DNA from: Lineus longissimus
Lineage: Eukaryota > Nemertea > Pilidiophora > Heteronemertea > Lineidae
Reading direction: 5' to 3'
Assembly: GCF_910592395.1 (NCBI RefSeq)
Contig: NC_088318.1
Location: 18,228,349 to 18,292,348 of the forward strand
Length of the DNA stretch: 64,000 bases
This document shows positions 1 through 12,750 of the stretch, in pieces. The position numbers and the translations under genes were made by a program. Within the stretch, counting starts at the first letter, position 1. Every line of letters begins with the position of its first letter. The notes beneath the pieces are model-generated. The model searched no databases. It was not told the DNA's origin and saw nothing but the letters and a program-made list of their open reading frames with translations.

Positions 1-1184
1 TCTCCCCACCACGCTGCTCCCAGCACAGGAGTCACATCGTGGGCATACCCCCTGCACTGATACAACATCCTCAGTGCAGAGTTGTGAGAGAATGACAGAT
101 CCTGCAGCATTCCAACTGGTACATAATAAACTGTGCACCTATAAAACCCTGTAGGAGCTGGACACCTAAGAACACCATAAATACAGTGTTTTATTACAAG
201 GTGACCCACCATTAAACAGGCACAGCACCTGAGGTTCACAGCATTTCAGAACCAGCTACACCTCCCTGGGGGATGGGTTCTCTCGAGGCCCCCTAGTGGT
301 CAATTTAACACCTGTGGGGCATCATATGACAAGCTCTAATGAGCTATGCATGCGAGTAGAAGGAAACGCTAGGTGGTGCGGCGATTTAGGCAGAATCTAA
401 ACAAATGGCTTTCATGATCAGAAAATACAGCGAAAATCACCATGACGTTGAAAAACTGCCGGGAGGAAAAATTCACATCCACCTACAATTAGGGTAATGA
501 TCAAGCCCAGTTTGATAGTTTCTTTCACCACAATCAATATAATGAAAACCTTCACTGGATAGTGCAATATCATCGTGTAAAGTCTTCCTGGGTACCCCCT
601 GTACCCGTTCACCCTGTATCCAACTGTTCGTGAGCGATTATGAACATGAACCCCACGGGATGGCGGCCCAGTATACGATTCGCTCAGTCTCTATGGAGGG
701 CATGGGGTGAGATTGCAACCAGTTACTGCCTTAATACCAAAGTTCATGTCTGAGCTTGCTCCAAGGAATTTGAAGCCGAGTGGAACATGTTCTAAGAATA
801 AGTCCAAAAATTTTGAAAAAATTTCTAAGTCCAAATTTTTTTTTCACTGGTTTTTTGTTTTCTGCTCAAAATGAACCAACATCATCAGTCCCAAAACTTT
901 TTTGACTTTAAAAATTTTTCCGAATTTTGAACTTATGAAAAAATTGGGGTGTGCAAACAATTTTGGGGCGGGAAAACCTAATCATGCATTGTCCCCGGAT
1001 GTTCAACTTCACTAACGTGACCACCCCGGTAACGTGACCATTCAACCTCAGTCCCATGAGTGGTCGTGTTACTGGGGTTCCACTGTACTTTCACATAGTA
1101 GCCATCTACGTTTTACGAACAGATCTGTCAGTGCATAACATAACACCTTTTTGCAACACATTTTTTTAAAAGATTTAAACTTAC
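1..1184. other. Intron sequence of the ZNF423/521-like gene, left edge
   Basis: After the donor at 1184 the zinc-finger gene continues leftwards, but no further coding exon with finger-like spacing is visible before the edge. The stretch includes AT-rich, homopolymer-rich sequence at about 800-960. I see no other gene here. Confidence 0.5.
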
Positions 1185-4100
1185 CAGGTACACAAGCAAA
1201 GTTACGATGGTCCATGAACTCGTTCAAACTGTGGAAGATCGAGTCACAGGACTCGCAGCGATATTCTGCTTCCCCTTTTTCTTCCTCCTCATCGTCATCG
1301 TCATCATCTACAGTCGTCATGGCAACATCAGACATGTTGTCGTCAAGGGTGTTGTCAATGGCAACGCAAGTGTTACTAGGCTCACCACAAGAATCTGATG
1401 TTTCATCTGAAAACAGATTATGTGAATATCAGGAATATGAATTTTAAGCGTTTCATGGTCAAGAGCAAGCAACACTGATATTCTAGGTTTCAGATAACAC
1501 GTGGCAGTTTCAGCAGCCTCACTTCCAAAAGGTATTAACTTGGGTGCAAACACTACAAAGGTTCAACTGTAATACCGGAGATCAAAATACTGTGGTTTGA
1601 ATCTGCGAACAGCAAAATTCCTAAAGTTAAACCCACACAAAGCTTTCTTTGTAGTCAACATTTTCATTACTTTGTTCTTGTTTCTGGACTCAAGTGTTTG
1701 ACACCCGTATCCCATTTCATAATAAAATCTCAAGAAGGTGTAACATAGCAATCACTCGATAGATGAACATAAATAACAATGGCATTAACACAAGTATGGG
1801 CCCATTCTTTATAAGTGAACATTCGACTCCGTTCGAAAGTACACAAGCCCACCCCTTGACCGACATTGATTCTGATTCAAGCCATTTTAGGTCCAACCAT
1901 CTTTGTCGATGTGACATGAAGAGGCAAGGACCCCTACTGCAAAGTTAAGAGGCAAAAACTATGGGTGCACCGGTGTGAACAAAAAGACTTGGCCACAAAA
2001 AGCAGTCCATCAAGTATTCATAAATATGGCAGAAAGTGGACGAGAGCTGTTGGCAACAATTCTTTTTCTGCCTGCGATGGAGATTTTTGAAAAAGCTAAC
2101 GGCTTTAGGACTCTTTAGTTGTCGAGCTGTCTAGGGCGACTGCTGTGGGGAGTTCAGCAGCTGTCATAAGCATCAGGCCAGGAACAAGCTCGGTGTCACA
2201 CGAGACCTGTGATAAACATCAAACTCAGCAATGAACAGTTTTACCAGCAAACTAGTGATATATTGCGGCGACTGCAGGTCACATACAACCAATGCATAAT
2301 ATCTCATGCAACTAACCCTTTGCCTCGGATCAAAATCCCCTGTCAATGACTGAACCTCTCAGAAGTGAAGAGTTGTACAGCACGGCACTCAAAACTAAAC
2401 CCATATCCGCATTCAGCCATTAAGCAGTGAGTGCACCCAATTTTGATCGTTGGACCCTGGAGGCGATAGGCTTATAAATCGGTGGAGGAGGGTTCGCGTA
2501 TCATGTGAACAGTCCTTAGAACATCAAGATGACTTCAATAAGCCTATACAATGAGTAATCAGAGTGAAGGAGAACAATCCTGCGAGCTATTAACTTCCGT
2601 GTTATTGCAAACATGCTCAGTGAGTTTAACTTGCTTTGCAGGAGGACTGAAGAGGTCATAATTCCATGGTCGATGCACTTTGTAATGAATTCTCTACAAA
2701 TCATCAGTGAACAATCCATTGGTTATCATTTTTCTGATCTTTCAGGCTGTTCCGATCGTTTAGCTTTAAAGATCCACCAAAGTTAGAAAATAGGAATCTA
2801 CATCAAATGGCCTTAAATCGGAATGGAATTCATTGAAACTTCTTCTTGCTGTGTACAGGCGGGCTCAAGAGGCAAGTCATGACACTGAGGGGTAGCTTGA
2901 TGGGGTATCTCAATAACATCGAGTAGCAGGGCGCACTAGTGAAGGCTGTCACATCTATTCAACAGCCGACTACTCAAGTCCTAATCACCATAAGACCATG
3001 AGGCAATATCTAATAACGAAAAGTTCAAACTCTCTCATATTTTGCTGTTCGTTAACATGGCCAGTAATTGGACTAATTATGATTGTAGTTACTTGCTTTG
3101 AGGACACAAGTGTCCTGCAAATACAATCATTATCTGACACAATAATCCAAAACGATGCTTCAGTGCATTGAGCTGTTTATCAAACTGGCATTTCAGAGCA
3201 TTGATGTCTCTCAACAAATGGCATGATTTTGTCGAAAAACTGATACCTGTGTCACTTCCATTTAAAAAGTCGATTGCAAAATGTGATATACCAATATTTC
3301 GGAATGAACCATTAAACAGCACTGCCATACACCATCTGATCTCTCCTCCAAAGTTCGGAGTATTCAGGTTACTCATTTTGATGAAAGAACAACAAAACTG
3401 CTTGGTATCTTCAAGAAGTTGGTTCCTAGTTGATTTTTTCCTCCATCTATTTCTAAGTAACTTTAAGAGCTGCTCCCGAGACGAACAATACATATTGTAT
3501 CTAGAATACAATTACCATGCAACATTCGCGACTCCTCAAACCCAACCTGTTTGTGTCGAATCAATTTGTGGACCTGACGTCAAGAGTATGCTGCAAGATT
3601 TGAGTTGTTTCAGTTTACAGCTTGTTTGGGGCAAAATTGCCCCAACCTCACTTAACACTACACCGAACCCCTTGAACAGTCAGAAAAGGGACAATCAACG
3701 ACTGAAATGGCGGTCGTCTGATTTGCTGGTATCCATACCAATTTCACTTTGTAGTATTGAAGTAATGTTCAAGTATCACAAAAGTCATGGCTTTGAGTGT
3801 CCTGAGGACTTAAGTCGCCATCTTAGATGTAAATTAGGCAAACTTCATCTTCAGATGCGCAACCCTTACCCTATTGACATATAAGTCAGAGACCGTGATG
3901 AGTTAAGCGGTCCAATCTTTATACTTATGAGGTATTTTTTCATGAAATTGACAACCGGATTGCTAGCTACTTGACATGGAAAACAAAGTTCTGATTTTAA
4001 AACGACCCTGAAAGTGCTCGATGCATTTAGATCAAGACGTCGGAACAGTTGTTGAACTTGTTTAAGAAGCCAGGAGCGACTTCAAGTGGCCATGTAAAGT

Positions 4101-7100
4101 TGCCCCGTCAACTTCAGGAAAAGAAAGTGCTCGCTTTGAGACTGCTTCGGACGGACTCGATTGGAAATCCGACGCATCTTTCCATTTTCGTCATCAACAG
4201 GTTTAAGTGGAGACCGTTTGAGAGCTTTCAATGGCTTCTTGGAGGATTGGGTGAGTCCTCTCTGTTGGCAAAGCTAACTCGTCTAGTTTTTGGCAGTTGT
4301 TTAAGCAAAAGAGTGATTTTTATCACCCTGACATTGGACACATATTACTGCGGTGAGCAATAAAAAGATTACTTGTCTGCGGGTAAAACTGGTAATCATT
4401 GGGTGTGATGTTGATCTTAGGTGGCAATGATCACCAATTTGTAGCCACTGACTCTAGTCACCTGCACCTGCAATGACCACTGCAAAAGAGAGATGAGCCT
4501 TGCATGCGATCAAAATTGTCAAAATTGTGTAAACTTCGATAAAATCTACCAAATCTTCTTACCAGTGCCAATCAGTTTTGATGCGCTCTCCTGACCATCT
4601 GCATCTACCAATATCACGCTTTCCTCTACCAGGTCCTCTTCACCGTCATCCCCTGGAGAATAGAAAGAAAGAGTTTCGTTGAACACAGAATCATTCACGT
4701 TTAAAATCAAAGCAGTCTCAAGCTTAAAGAAGGTTTACTCGCCCTTCGTCCTTTTAAATATACAAGTGCATTTTCTTTGTGGAAGGGACGGTAAAAATCC
4801 TAACGGTATAAATCCTAGAAAAATTTATTTCTTAAAAAACAGATTTTTAACTAATTTACTGGTTACAAAAATTCCTTCCATTTTAATTTTAAAAAAAAAA
4901 AATGTTGAAAAATTATTTTTTTGAAGAAAAATTTATTTCATAAAAAAAATAATTTTAAACTAATTAAACAAAAATTCCTTCCATTTAAAAAAATATTTGA
5001 AAAATGATTTTTCATCAAAGAAAATTTCAGAAAAAAAATGTTCAAATGCATTCCAAAATGGATAAAAAATAGCAAAAATATTTCCCAAAATCTCAAAATC
5101 ACCTTAAGGACTTTTACCTTTAGGATTTTTGCCTACATTCGGAAGGGACACGTAAGACATGTCTTGTAGTGGTCCTCTGCCAGAGAAGTGGGGTCCTGGT
5201 GAAGTAAAACTGATCATTCTGATAAGCTAATACCAACGCTTTGATACTTAGAAGAGTTTTCAGTCTATTCAAGTTGTATTTTCATGACGCTGGTCAACGC
5301 TGCCCTTTAGAGTTTGAAATGACCCGACCTTCTGAAGCTAATGTCTCTCGTATGCTATACTTTATGTTTCTTCTCCTTAAAGCCATTACATCCATGTGGA
5401 TTTATAGACCAAGACCCCATCACCGAGTTCCACACAACACATTTCTCGCCTTTCCTATTTTCATGTCCGCTTCTCCTTTTTTATGATAGTACAACTAGGC
5501 CCAGGGGCACGTCATGACGTTAATTATTTCTGCAATGGTCAGTGCAGGGAGGGCTCAGGAGGCTCGTATTGCCATGGTGGAGTGTGCAGTTCATTACTGG
5601 GGCTGCCGACGGTGCTCCCTGAAGACCCAAACAGTTTCCTCCAAGTCTCACAGCTACGATGGCAACAATGCTACATGGGTCTATCAGTCAGCCCCAGATT
5701 TCCCCTGATCATTTCAAGTTTATTAGCGCTCTATTCCCCACAAGATTTGCACGGAAAATGGGATTGAGGCCCTTTGGGACACAAAGGCAATTACCGGCAT
5801 GAACCACTTGGGAGACAGGACGACTTTCTGACGCATCTTCTGGCCTGGGTGGCCGTCTTCTATCTTCACCCAATCTTCACTTGGCACACTCGCAATTTTT
5901 TTCCGCTGTGAAATCTAGTTATCTGCATGAGTTCAGGCCCTCTACAGAGACAATATCCTCAAAGTGAGTATTTTCAAGGGAAATGCTTTTCTGATGTATC
6001 CTGTCTCTGCGTCTGTTTTTTTCTGGTCTTCATTTACCACTGTAGTGACTGTTCCCTAAATTGTTTTTATAAATAGCTGTGGTAACAATTACTTGGATCG
6101 AGTGGGAATGGTCTATAGTTTCGATGTCTGATAAACCATCCAACGCTCTCTGCCTCAGATTAAACACCATGGTTCTTTTTTAGAATATACATTTCTCCAC
6201 TGCAATGAATATTCTTTGAGAGAATTGTCTTTGAAAGTAAGGCAGTATTGTGTACCCAATATCTTCAATCTCCAAGCTGGTAAAGGATAAAAGATTGAAG
6301 GCAAGATTCAAATGTCTCAACTTTCCCAAATCTCAGAGTTAATTGATGTCCACATACCCAAACTCAATTCCATGAGAATGTTGACATCTGGCTAAAATAC
6401 TCTTTTTAACACATGCCTGATCCACATTTTTTAACATTTAAAAAACATCTATTGAACAGATCATTGACCTCAGTAAACTGTCACAATAATATCTCTATTT
6501 TTTTCAGCGAACAATCTTAAGGTGTTGCATCCAGCTGGAAATTCTCACTTGCTTCTTTGACATGTTTGAGGAAGTTTATTGAGTATGCCATTGTTGCTAA
6601 AAAGCATCTGGTGGCAAAAAAGAATTGTGGGGCCTCCTACGAGGCCATTTTTTCCTCGAATGTCCCGCAGGTCAAGGTTTTTTAAAAAAAACCTTCGGGG
6701 GTGCACAATATTTACATTGACGAAAAAACCTATGAAGGTTTTAAAAGCTGAAAAACCTTTAATTCTGAGTGTGGCATGGGATATCGTTCAAGATCAAACA
6801 AAGCTGACCAACCCTGATGGCATTGTTTTTGTACCCCCAAGGAAGAGTAGAAGGGTCATCAATGCCCTGCGGGGTTGTCTCCTACAGTCGGCTGCATGTG
6901 AGGAAGGACCAAGGCTGATGACCACAGGGGGCCTTCTGCCCGAATAGCCGCTGCAAACGATTGATCGTGTTAATGACAGCGTTCTGTGAAACTGTCAGCG
7001 CCATGTGCTAGAAGACGAATGTGGACTTTTCTAATTCTATAGAGCAGAGGTTCAACAATTAGGTCCATAGTTTAATTTTGCAGATTGCCGCTGAAGGTTT

Positions 7101-10100
7101 GATTATGTTTGCTCTGATATTACTGAAGAGTCCTTGGTTGTGGTTCATATTTGATTTTTTGGACTTCAAGACTAAATTAAGATAGTTTGAGTAGAAGCGA
7201 GTGGTTTGTTTTTCTGTAATTATGAGTAATATCAATGAATGATATATTTTCTAGGAAATTTTGTACATCTGAGGTTGCCACTTCAATATTTTTCACAGTC
7301 GCTGTGGGGTTTCGAAAGTCAAATTGAAAAGTAATTATAAACCTAGTAAGTACATTTGCCAGTAGTTTTCTGATAAAATCTATACATGAATTATATTCCA
7401 TATAGACATCATAGTAGTAGACAAGTTCTAGACAGAATCAGTATCGCACCAACTACATGTATAGTTGCCTGAAGATGCTATAGTGACTGCATAAGAGAAT
7501 ATACATGAGAAGATCTAAAAGGTTTTCCTTCATATCCTCTGAAGACTTCTGCAGGCTTACAGAAAAGATACCACATCTCTAGAGAATCGCACAGCAAATC
7601 CTCAAAGTCTTCTGAGCCATTTATAATAATAAAAAACGCTTTTGGAATAAATCCTAGTTCCATGGATCGAATCCCATGTGGGTATGATACCCAACTATAG
7701 AGGCACCCCGCGACTAATGCTTGGTGTCCTGCTGGATTTGATAATGGGTGACTTGACCCCCTGGTAGTGGTTGCCCCTTGGGACCGAGACAAAATGGACT
7801 AATGACGCTTTGTGTAATTTGTTCCATTTTTGGTATGGTGGAAAGAGAAATTTTCCATTGCTTGAAACATTCCAGCAGTTTATTTTTAGTTATTTGTGAA
7901 TTTTTAGGATATTTGTTTCAAACATGAAACTCCAGAGGGTGGCAGAAATGAGACTCAGCTGTCCGAGCCTCTGGGGAGATACCCAGCTGATGATGCTGGG
8001 AAGTCCAATCTAATAAGGCGCAATCACTACATCCCGATGTCAGACATTTGAATGCAACCTTTGTTGCATAGATAACACACAGTTTATTTAGTTCACAGTT
8101 GGGTGGAAGATACATGGGGATAACTATTTTCTAAAACTCGTCAAAGTAACTTCTGTCACAGATGACAATAGACAGTACTCCTCTTTATCATTTCGGAGCA
8201 TTTCTGACAATTGACACTCAACCCCATGCCAGGATGGAAACAATTTTACAAAACCCTTTAAACGTTGCATAGTAGCGACTCAGCGCATTAACAAAAACAG
8301 ACAAACATGTAAAACGCATCATTAGAGACCTATCCATGTTTTGCGGAAGTGATGAGAATTGAGGGAAGAATAGCAACTGGGTCGGGTGGCGCTGCTCCAC
8401 AATGCGATGCAAAATTCAAGCACTATTGACTCCTCAATTGGAATTGTGGTTGAATTTGTTAGAATATGCACCACAGGTGGTCAAGATTTCCTCTCCATAT
8501 GCTCACAAAATGGAGGGAGTTTGGCGTATTATGGTCTAAATGAAGTGCGCTATAGACCCTAAAAGTGTTCATTGTGTCGCCGCATCCCTGTGGGTGAGAT
8601 TAGAATGGGTGGTGTTCGATGGAAACTTAAAAGATTTGAACATATTTCAGCATTAATTATGTTAATTAGAATGTGTAAGATGAGGAGCTGTCTCTCTGTC
8701 TCCCAACTTATCTTTCGATGAGACTTGGAGAGCATGTCCAGACTGTGGGTAAAGGGGCGGAGGACAATGTAGGAGCTGCACATCCTAGACAGACCTAAAC
8801 TGGATCAGAGTCTCTTACCTTAATCTCTTAGCTTTGTCCAACCTCCCATACAGAGTGATTTTAGGCTTGATGATGTCACATTTAAGAAAACACTCAGATC
8901 AGTATTTTCCAATCCAACCTCCAATCTTAATTCACATTACAGTGCAGCTTTAAAAAACTGCAAGCCAAAGGAACTTGCTCGGGGCAACACTTCAACTGCC
9001 TGCTCTTGATGAAAGCCAAGGGTCCATGGGAATGAATCCATGGGGTACTGCCTTGGGGGGAAAGTCCCGGGAGCTGGATGGAGGGGATTGGCCGAGCTCA
9101 TAGAGGTCTGGAGGATACCTGAGGCTATAGTCCGGCCCTTACTGTTCCAAAACATCCTGCAAAGCACTAATACGCTCTGCTGCATCTACTGATGGAAGAC
9201 CGTCCAGTTGCCTAACAAATTTAGCCCTCCCCAAACACATTTTTGCCAAATCAATGATAATGGGCTGAAAAGTTGCCTAATTACCCCTGGCCAATTAAGG
9301 CAGACATATGCTGGCTAACTATAAATCATAGAACTTTGATTTCAATATCTTTCTTTTCCAAAATTGTTTCTGGCGGCTGGGCTACACCGCGAAGAATCAT
9401 ACTCCATGCCAAGTACACCTATCCATCATTGAAACAAAACCAATTCATGATTCACTTTTATAAAACGGCTACAAACGAGTGCAGCAAACTCCTCTAGTCT
9501 CCACAGCAACATCGCAAATGTTAACGCCACCTCCCAGCCTCTTTTCAGACACTGACAGATGATCACGTTAAAGCCAGCAAGAGGTTAATCCAGACCCACC
9601 AGGTCCTGACTAATTCCCATCCAACTTGGTCATGTCACAGTGCAATAGGATTTTCAAAATACATGGGCAGGTAGGGGGCGAGTTGGAAAACCCAGTGGCC
9701 TCAGAGCAGCTCCGTGGACCCGCTGTGCACAAGCAAGAAATGGTTTAGAGTCCAATTCACCATAAGTATCTGCAGGCACCATATTATGAACTATACACAA
9801 AATTCTGGCCAACTTAGGGTGCAATCAATCGAATCTTGTTTCAACTTGAGATTTTTTACTAATGAGTAGGTATTTGAACAAAAATGTACAGAAATCTTGA
9901 CCAATATGAATTGAAATGAGCTTAACATATTTTACACGATTTTCCCAACTGACTTGACAATAGCATGAAGGAGAACATCTGCAATGACTGTATGCCAGAA
10001 TGCATTCTTCCTAGGATGGAACTAACTTTCCAGCATGAGGCTTTGCTGAAGCTGATGTGTACTAGAGTACAATCAGTAGGGAAGGAGACTAGGGGTCTAT

Positions 10101-11290
10101 GGATGTGCTTAGAGATAGAATACAGCCACACTCTACCCCAGGAAACTGGGGGTCTATGGATGCAGCCACACTTTACCCCAGAAATATACAAAGATTAGCC
10201 AATACTTTAAACCAGGAAATGCCAGCATACCTTTTTTTCATGCTTTCTGCGATAATCGCGGAAATTAATGGCCATACAAAAGAAAATCTAATTTGAATTA
10301 ATGTTAAAGGCTACAAAAATGTTGCATTTAAAGTATGCCAACATTACAATTTGATGGCCAATGCAATGGATTATATATCGAGAATAGTTTTTACTTATTA
10401 TATATTTCATGAATAAAATCTTACATTTTCTGAAATTTATTGGTGCATGTACATACACTAGTCAGGCTGTTCTGTACAAAACTGGAAGTGAAAGCAACTA
10501 TGAGTGAATATTCATTCATTGTTTTTTTCATTGGCCAAAATGTCCTCTGGAAAAGTGCTTTTTTTAGACAAACATTTCAGTGAAAACTATTGCAAGGATG
10601 TCAAAACATTGCGGTATTATTTGTTCTCTATGGACATTAGAACAATTTTATTATCTAATTGCTCCAATTTTCAAAGACAGTCAAGGGGTATTTACCATGA
10701 TGAAAAAATTGCAATTTAATGTTATCTGATATAATTTGCTGAGAAGTTGACCTATTGATGCTGGTGTATTACGGTTGGGCTGAATGCTGGACTGGTTGTG
10801 ACTTTCTCCTCAGAAGACAAATTTTGGACAAATGGAAATTATAATCTGACACCCCAGAATCTCCTTCCATGCAACACAGCAATGATAAGGATGATTTGTT
10901 AGGCCTATGTCTTTCTATTACAATTATTACATCTGTGGTCATTGTGCTCAGCTAAGCCTACTGATTGAGGAAGAGAGAAGAACATATTCAAAGCCCACTA
11001 TGCACTTTTGTTGAATAATTAAATGGTGGGTTAAATACCTTTTAATATTCGAATGGGGGGGGGGGGGGATTAAGAACCTGTGATGAATAGATACAAATGT
11101 TTGTAATGATGATGTTACGTTGTATTCCGTTATGCGTTGCCATGATAACCGACTGAAACTCACTACTCAGTCCGGGGTCCTATCAAAGAAGACAAACGCT
11201 GAACGATTCGGAAAGAGGATTGATAGTAGGATGATGTGAATAGTACTCACTCTTTAGAGACCTCGGCTTTGCTTGTTTCCTCCTCGACAT
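1185..11290 (-). CDS. ZNF423/521-like: ZNF423/ZNF521-like zinc-finger transcription factor, 5' part only
   Basis: Three coding exons on the minus strand, in transcript order 11290-11251, 4652-4563 and 1406-1185. All boundaries are GT/AG and every junction is phase 1, so the frame runs unbroken for 117 residues and leaves the window at a donor. The product starts MSRRKQAKPRSLKR, the RRKQxKP motif that recruits the NuRD co-repressor in the SALL, BCL11, FOG and ZNF423/521 families; the PRS continuation fits ZNF423/521 best. An acidic stretch follows, then a first finger, C-x2-C-x12-H-x4-C (YRCESCDSIF...DHRNFAC), with the same spacing as finger 1 of ZNF423. In vertebrates these are about 30-finger nuclear proteins acting with SMADs, EBF and retinoic-acid receptors; the Drosophila homologue is OAZ. 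The remaining fingers must lie left of position 1. The start is the only ATG giving the conserved N-terminus. SALL or FOG is less likely. Confidence 0.82.
1407..4562. other. Intron 2 of the ZNF423/521-like gene
   Basis: A 3.2-kb intron. It holds one unusually long open frame on the plus strand (3168-3884) and a shorter antisense frame (3089-3511). Neither resembles a family I know, and they are listed as a finding rather than as genes. Confidence 0.55.
4819..5020. repeat. AT-rich imperfect tandem duplication, about 105-bp unit
   Basis: Two adjacent copies begin near 4819 and 4926. Each opens with aaaaatttatttc and carries acaaaaattccttccattt internally. The block is almost pure A/T and interrupts ordinary intron sequence. 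Confidence 0.6.
10790..10980 (+). repeat. Dispersed repeat, copy 1
   Basis: Shares ordered blocks with 44550-44750, including a segment with gaaattataat, a block with gatgatttgtta, and the string tggtcattgtgctcagct. The related opening motif ggttgtgactttgtctc also occurs near 25720. It is probably an old interspersed element; I could not assign a class. Confidence 0.5.
11136..11149 (+). promoter_or_regulatory. Candidate RFX X-box
   Basis: GTTGCCATGATAAC fits the 14-base X-box consensus RYYNYYATRRNRAC at every position. It lies about 100 bp inside intron 1 of the zinc-finger gene and 1.6 kb upstream of the dynein light chain gene. X-boxes mark ciliary genes, so either neighbour could be a target. 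This is a motif match only. Confidence 0.3.
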
Positions 11291-12750
11291 TCCCAGATAA
11301 TACGTTAAATTTCAAACTGCAGCTTATGAATCCGCGTGGTATCCTCCAGCGCGAGCTAGCGGCAGCCACATGGGGCCAAGACTACGTCACTCTCCGACGC
11401 TCATCACATGGCCGCGGCGATATAGTCCCCTGCTAGGCAACCTCCGCGCTGAAACCGCGCTTTCATTGTCCTGCCCGGGCCGTCTTCTTCGGCGATATTT
11501 TACGGAGTTCTGGGTATGGACTTCGGTGGCTAAATCATGCACTGGTCATACCTTGGGTGGTGATTACTGTCGTTAATTCGCGTTAGAATGGCTAGCTTCC
11601 CGGGCAGTCCACAGAGATCATGCGGCGATCTTCCATTTGTTAACAGTCAACCTCGCGCACATTCGTCCTCATTGTGATAGTCGTTTCTCACTCTGTTGTG
11701 AAATGATAGATGTCAGCAGTGTCTCGATGACATCTCAAATAGTAGTCATTGCTAGTACAATCTATCAGCAATTGCTATTGCCATGTCAGATGCAGGGTGC
11801 TGCAGAAGATACTAGGGAATCCAGTGACCATATAATGTGACAGTGACTTGAAATGGGAAAAGCCGGTGAGGCTGTAAGGGCAGTGATATTCATGTCCTTG
11901 AAGGTAGAGAATGCTCATGGCCGAGTTTACAGCTTAACAGTTGGCTCCCAGTTCCCAGTTCCCTGTTCGATATTCGTACCCATTTTGAAAGTTGTTATTT
12001 TGCCGGCCAATACAAATACGGTTATACAATTTCAGGAAATGAAAATAACATTAACGACCACAATTGGATAAATTACATTTCGGAATTAGGTGCCCCTTGG
12101 CCATGAACAAATATTTTTATTTGTCAGTGCTGAATGGAAATATAAGCCTTGGCCGAGACACGCGCATTAAACATTCGTAAAAATATAGTGTTTGAAGATA
12201 AGCATTAGAATGCATTAAAAACGGATTTGAATTTGACAAGGGACTGGTTTCGAATACGGCTTTAAATTAAATTGCCGCACCGAAGACTTTGTGGATTATC
12301 GCCAAGGACCCTAAATCGAAACGGACATAGCTAATACTTGGACGTCATTATGTCACTCGTGACGAATGCCAATTGTATTACCACGTTCCCTCGTTTCCCG
12401 TCTTATTATTGTCGCGTGGTCCGCCTTGGATATCATGACCAACACCAAGGAGACGTCGCTGGTGTAACAAACAACGAATTCGGAATTCCTGAGTAGTGAC
12501 CGACTCCTCTTTCAGTAGGGACAACAATTTCAGGATAAGGACAGTAAGACACAAGACAAGTTTCGCCCACATACAGATTTCCGTTTCCAGCATCCTTGTG
12601 ACTTCAAATATATGAAAAACGTCGCTGTCAGGTGCATGGGACTTCTCCCAGAAAGCGAATAGGGCGGTCGTTATAGTCACATACGAGGAGACCGTTTACG
12701 GACTATTTTGGATAACCCGGCTAAACGAATGGACTAATAGACCGTTTCCC
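11291..12750. promoter_or_regulatory. Divergent promoter gap between ZNF423/521-like and the Tctex1 gene
   Basis: About 1.46 kb separates the two start codons. The part next to the zinc-finger start (about 11320-11480) is rich in CpG dinucleotides, unlike the surrounding AT-rich DNA. It contains a TGACGT cAMP-response half-site on the minus strand near 11385. This is the probable promoter and 5' UTR of the zinc-finger gene. No coding sequence was recognised; an unassigned 100-codon minus-strand frame lies at 12378-12680. Confidence 0.45.

Larger units (their letters stand above)
4653..11250. other. Intron 1 of the ZNF423/521-like gene
   Basis: A 6.6-kb first intron, typical of developmental regulators. 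It contains an AT-rich tandem duplication (4819-5020), a short duplicated G-rich segment (about 10090-10190), a dispersed repeat (about 10790-10980), a run of 14 G (11055-11068) and an RFX-type X-box match (11136-11149). No coding exon was recognised. Confidence 0.55.

Noticed and set aside
6579-6947. 122-codon plus-strand frame in intron 1 of the zinc-finger gene
   Set aside because: It includes an AT-rich near-palindrome and shows no domain. Its length is within chance expectation for this window.
12378-12680. 100-codon minus-strand frame between the zinc-finger and Tctex1 genes
   Set aside because: It has a hydrophobic stretch but no recognisable family, signal or splice context. Kept as unassigned.
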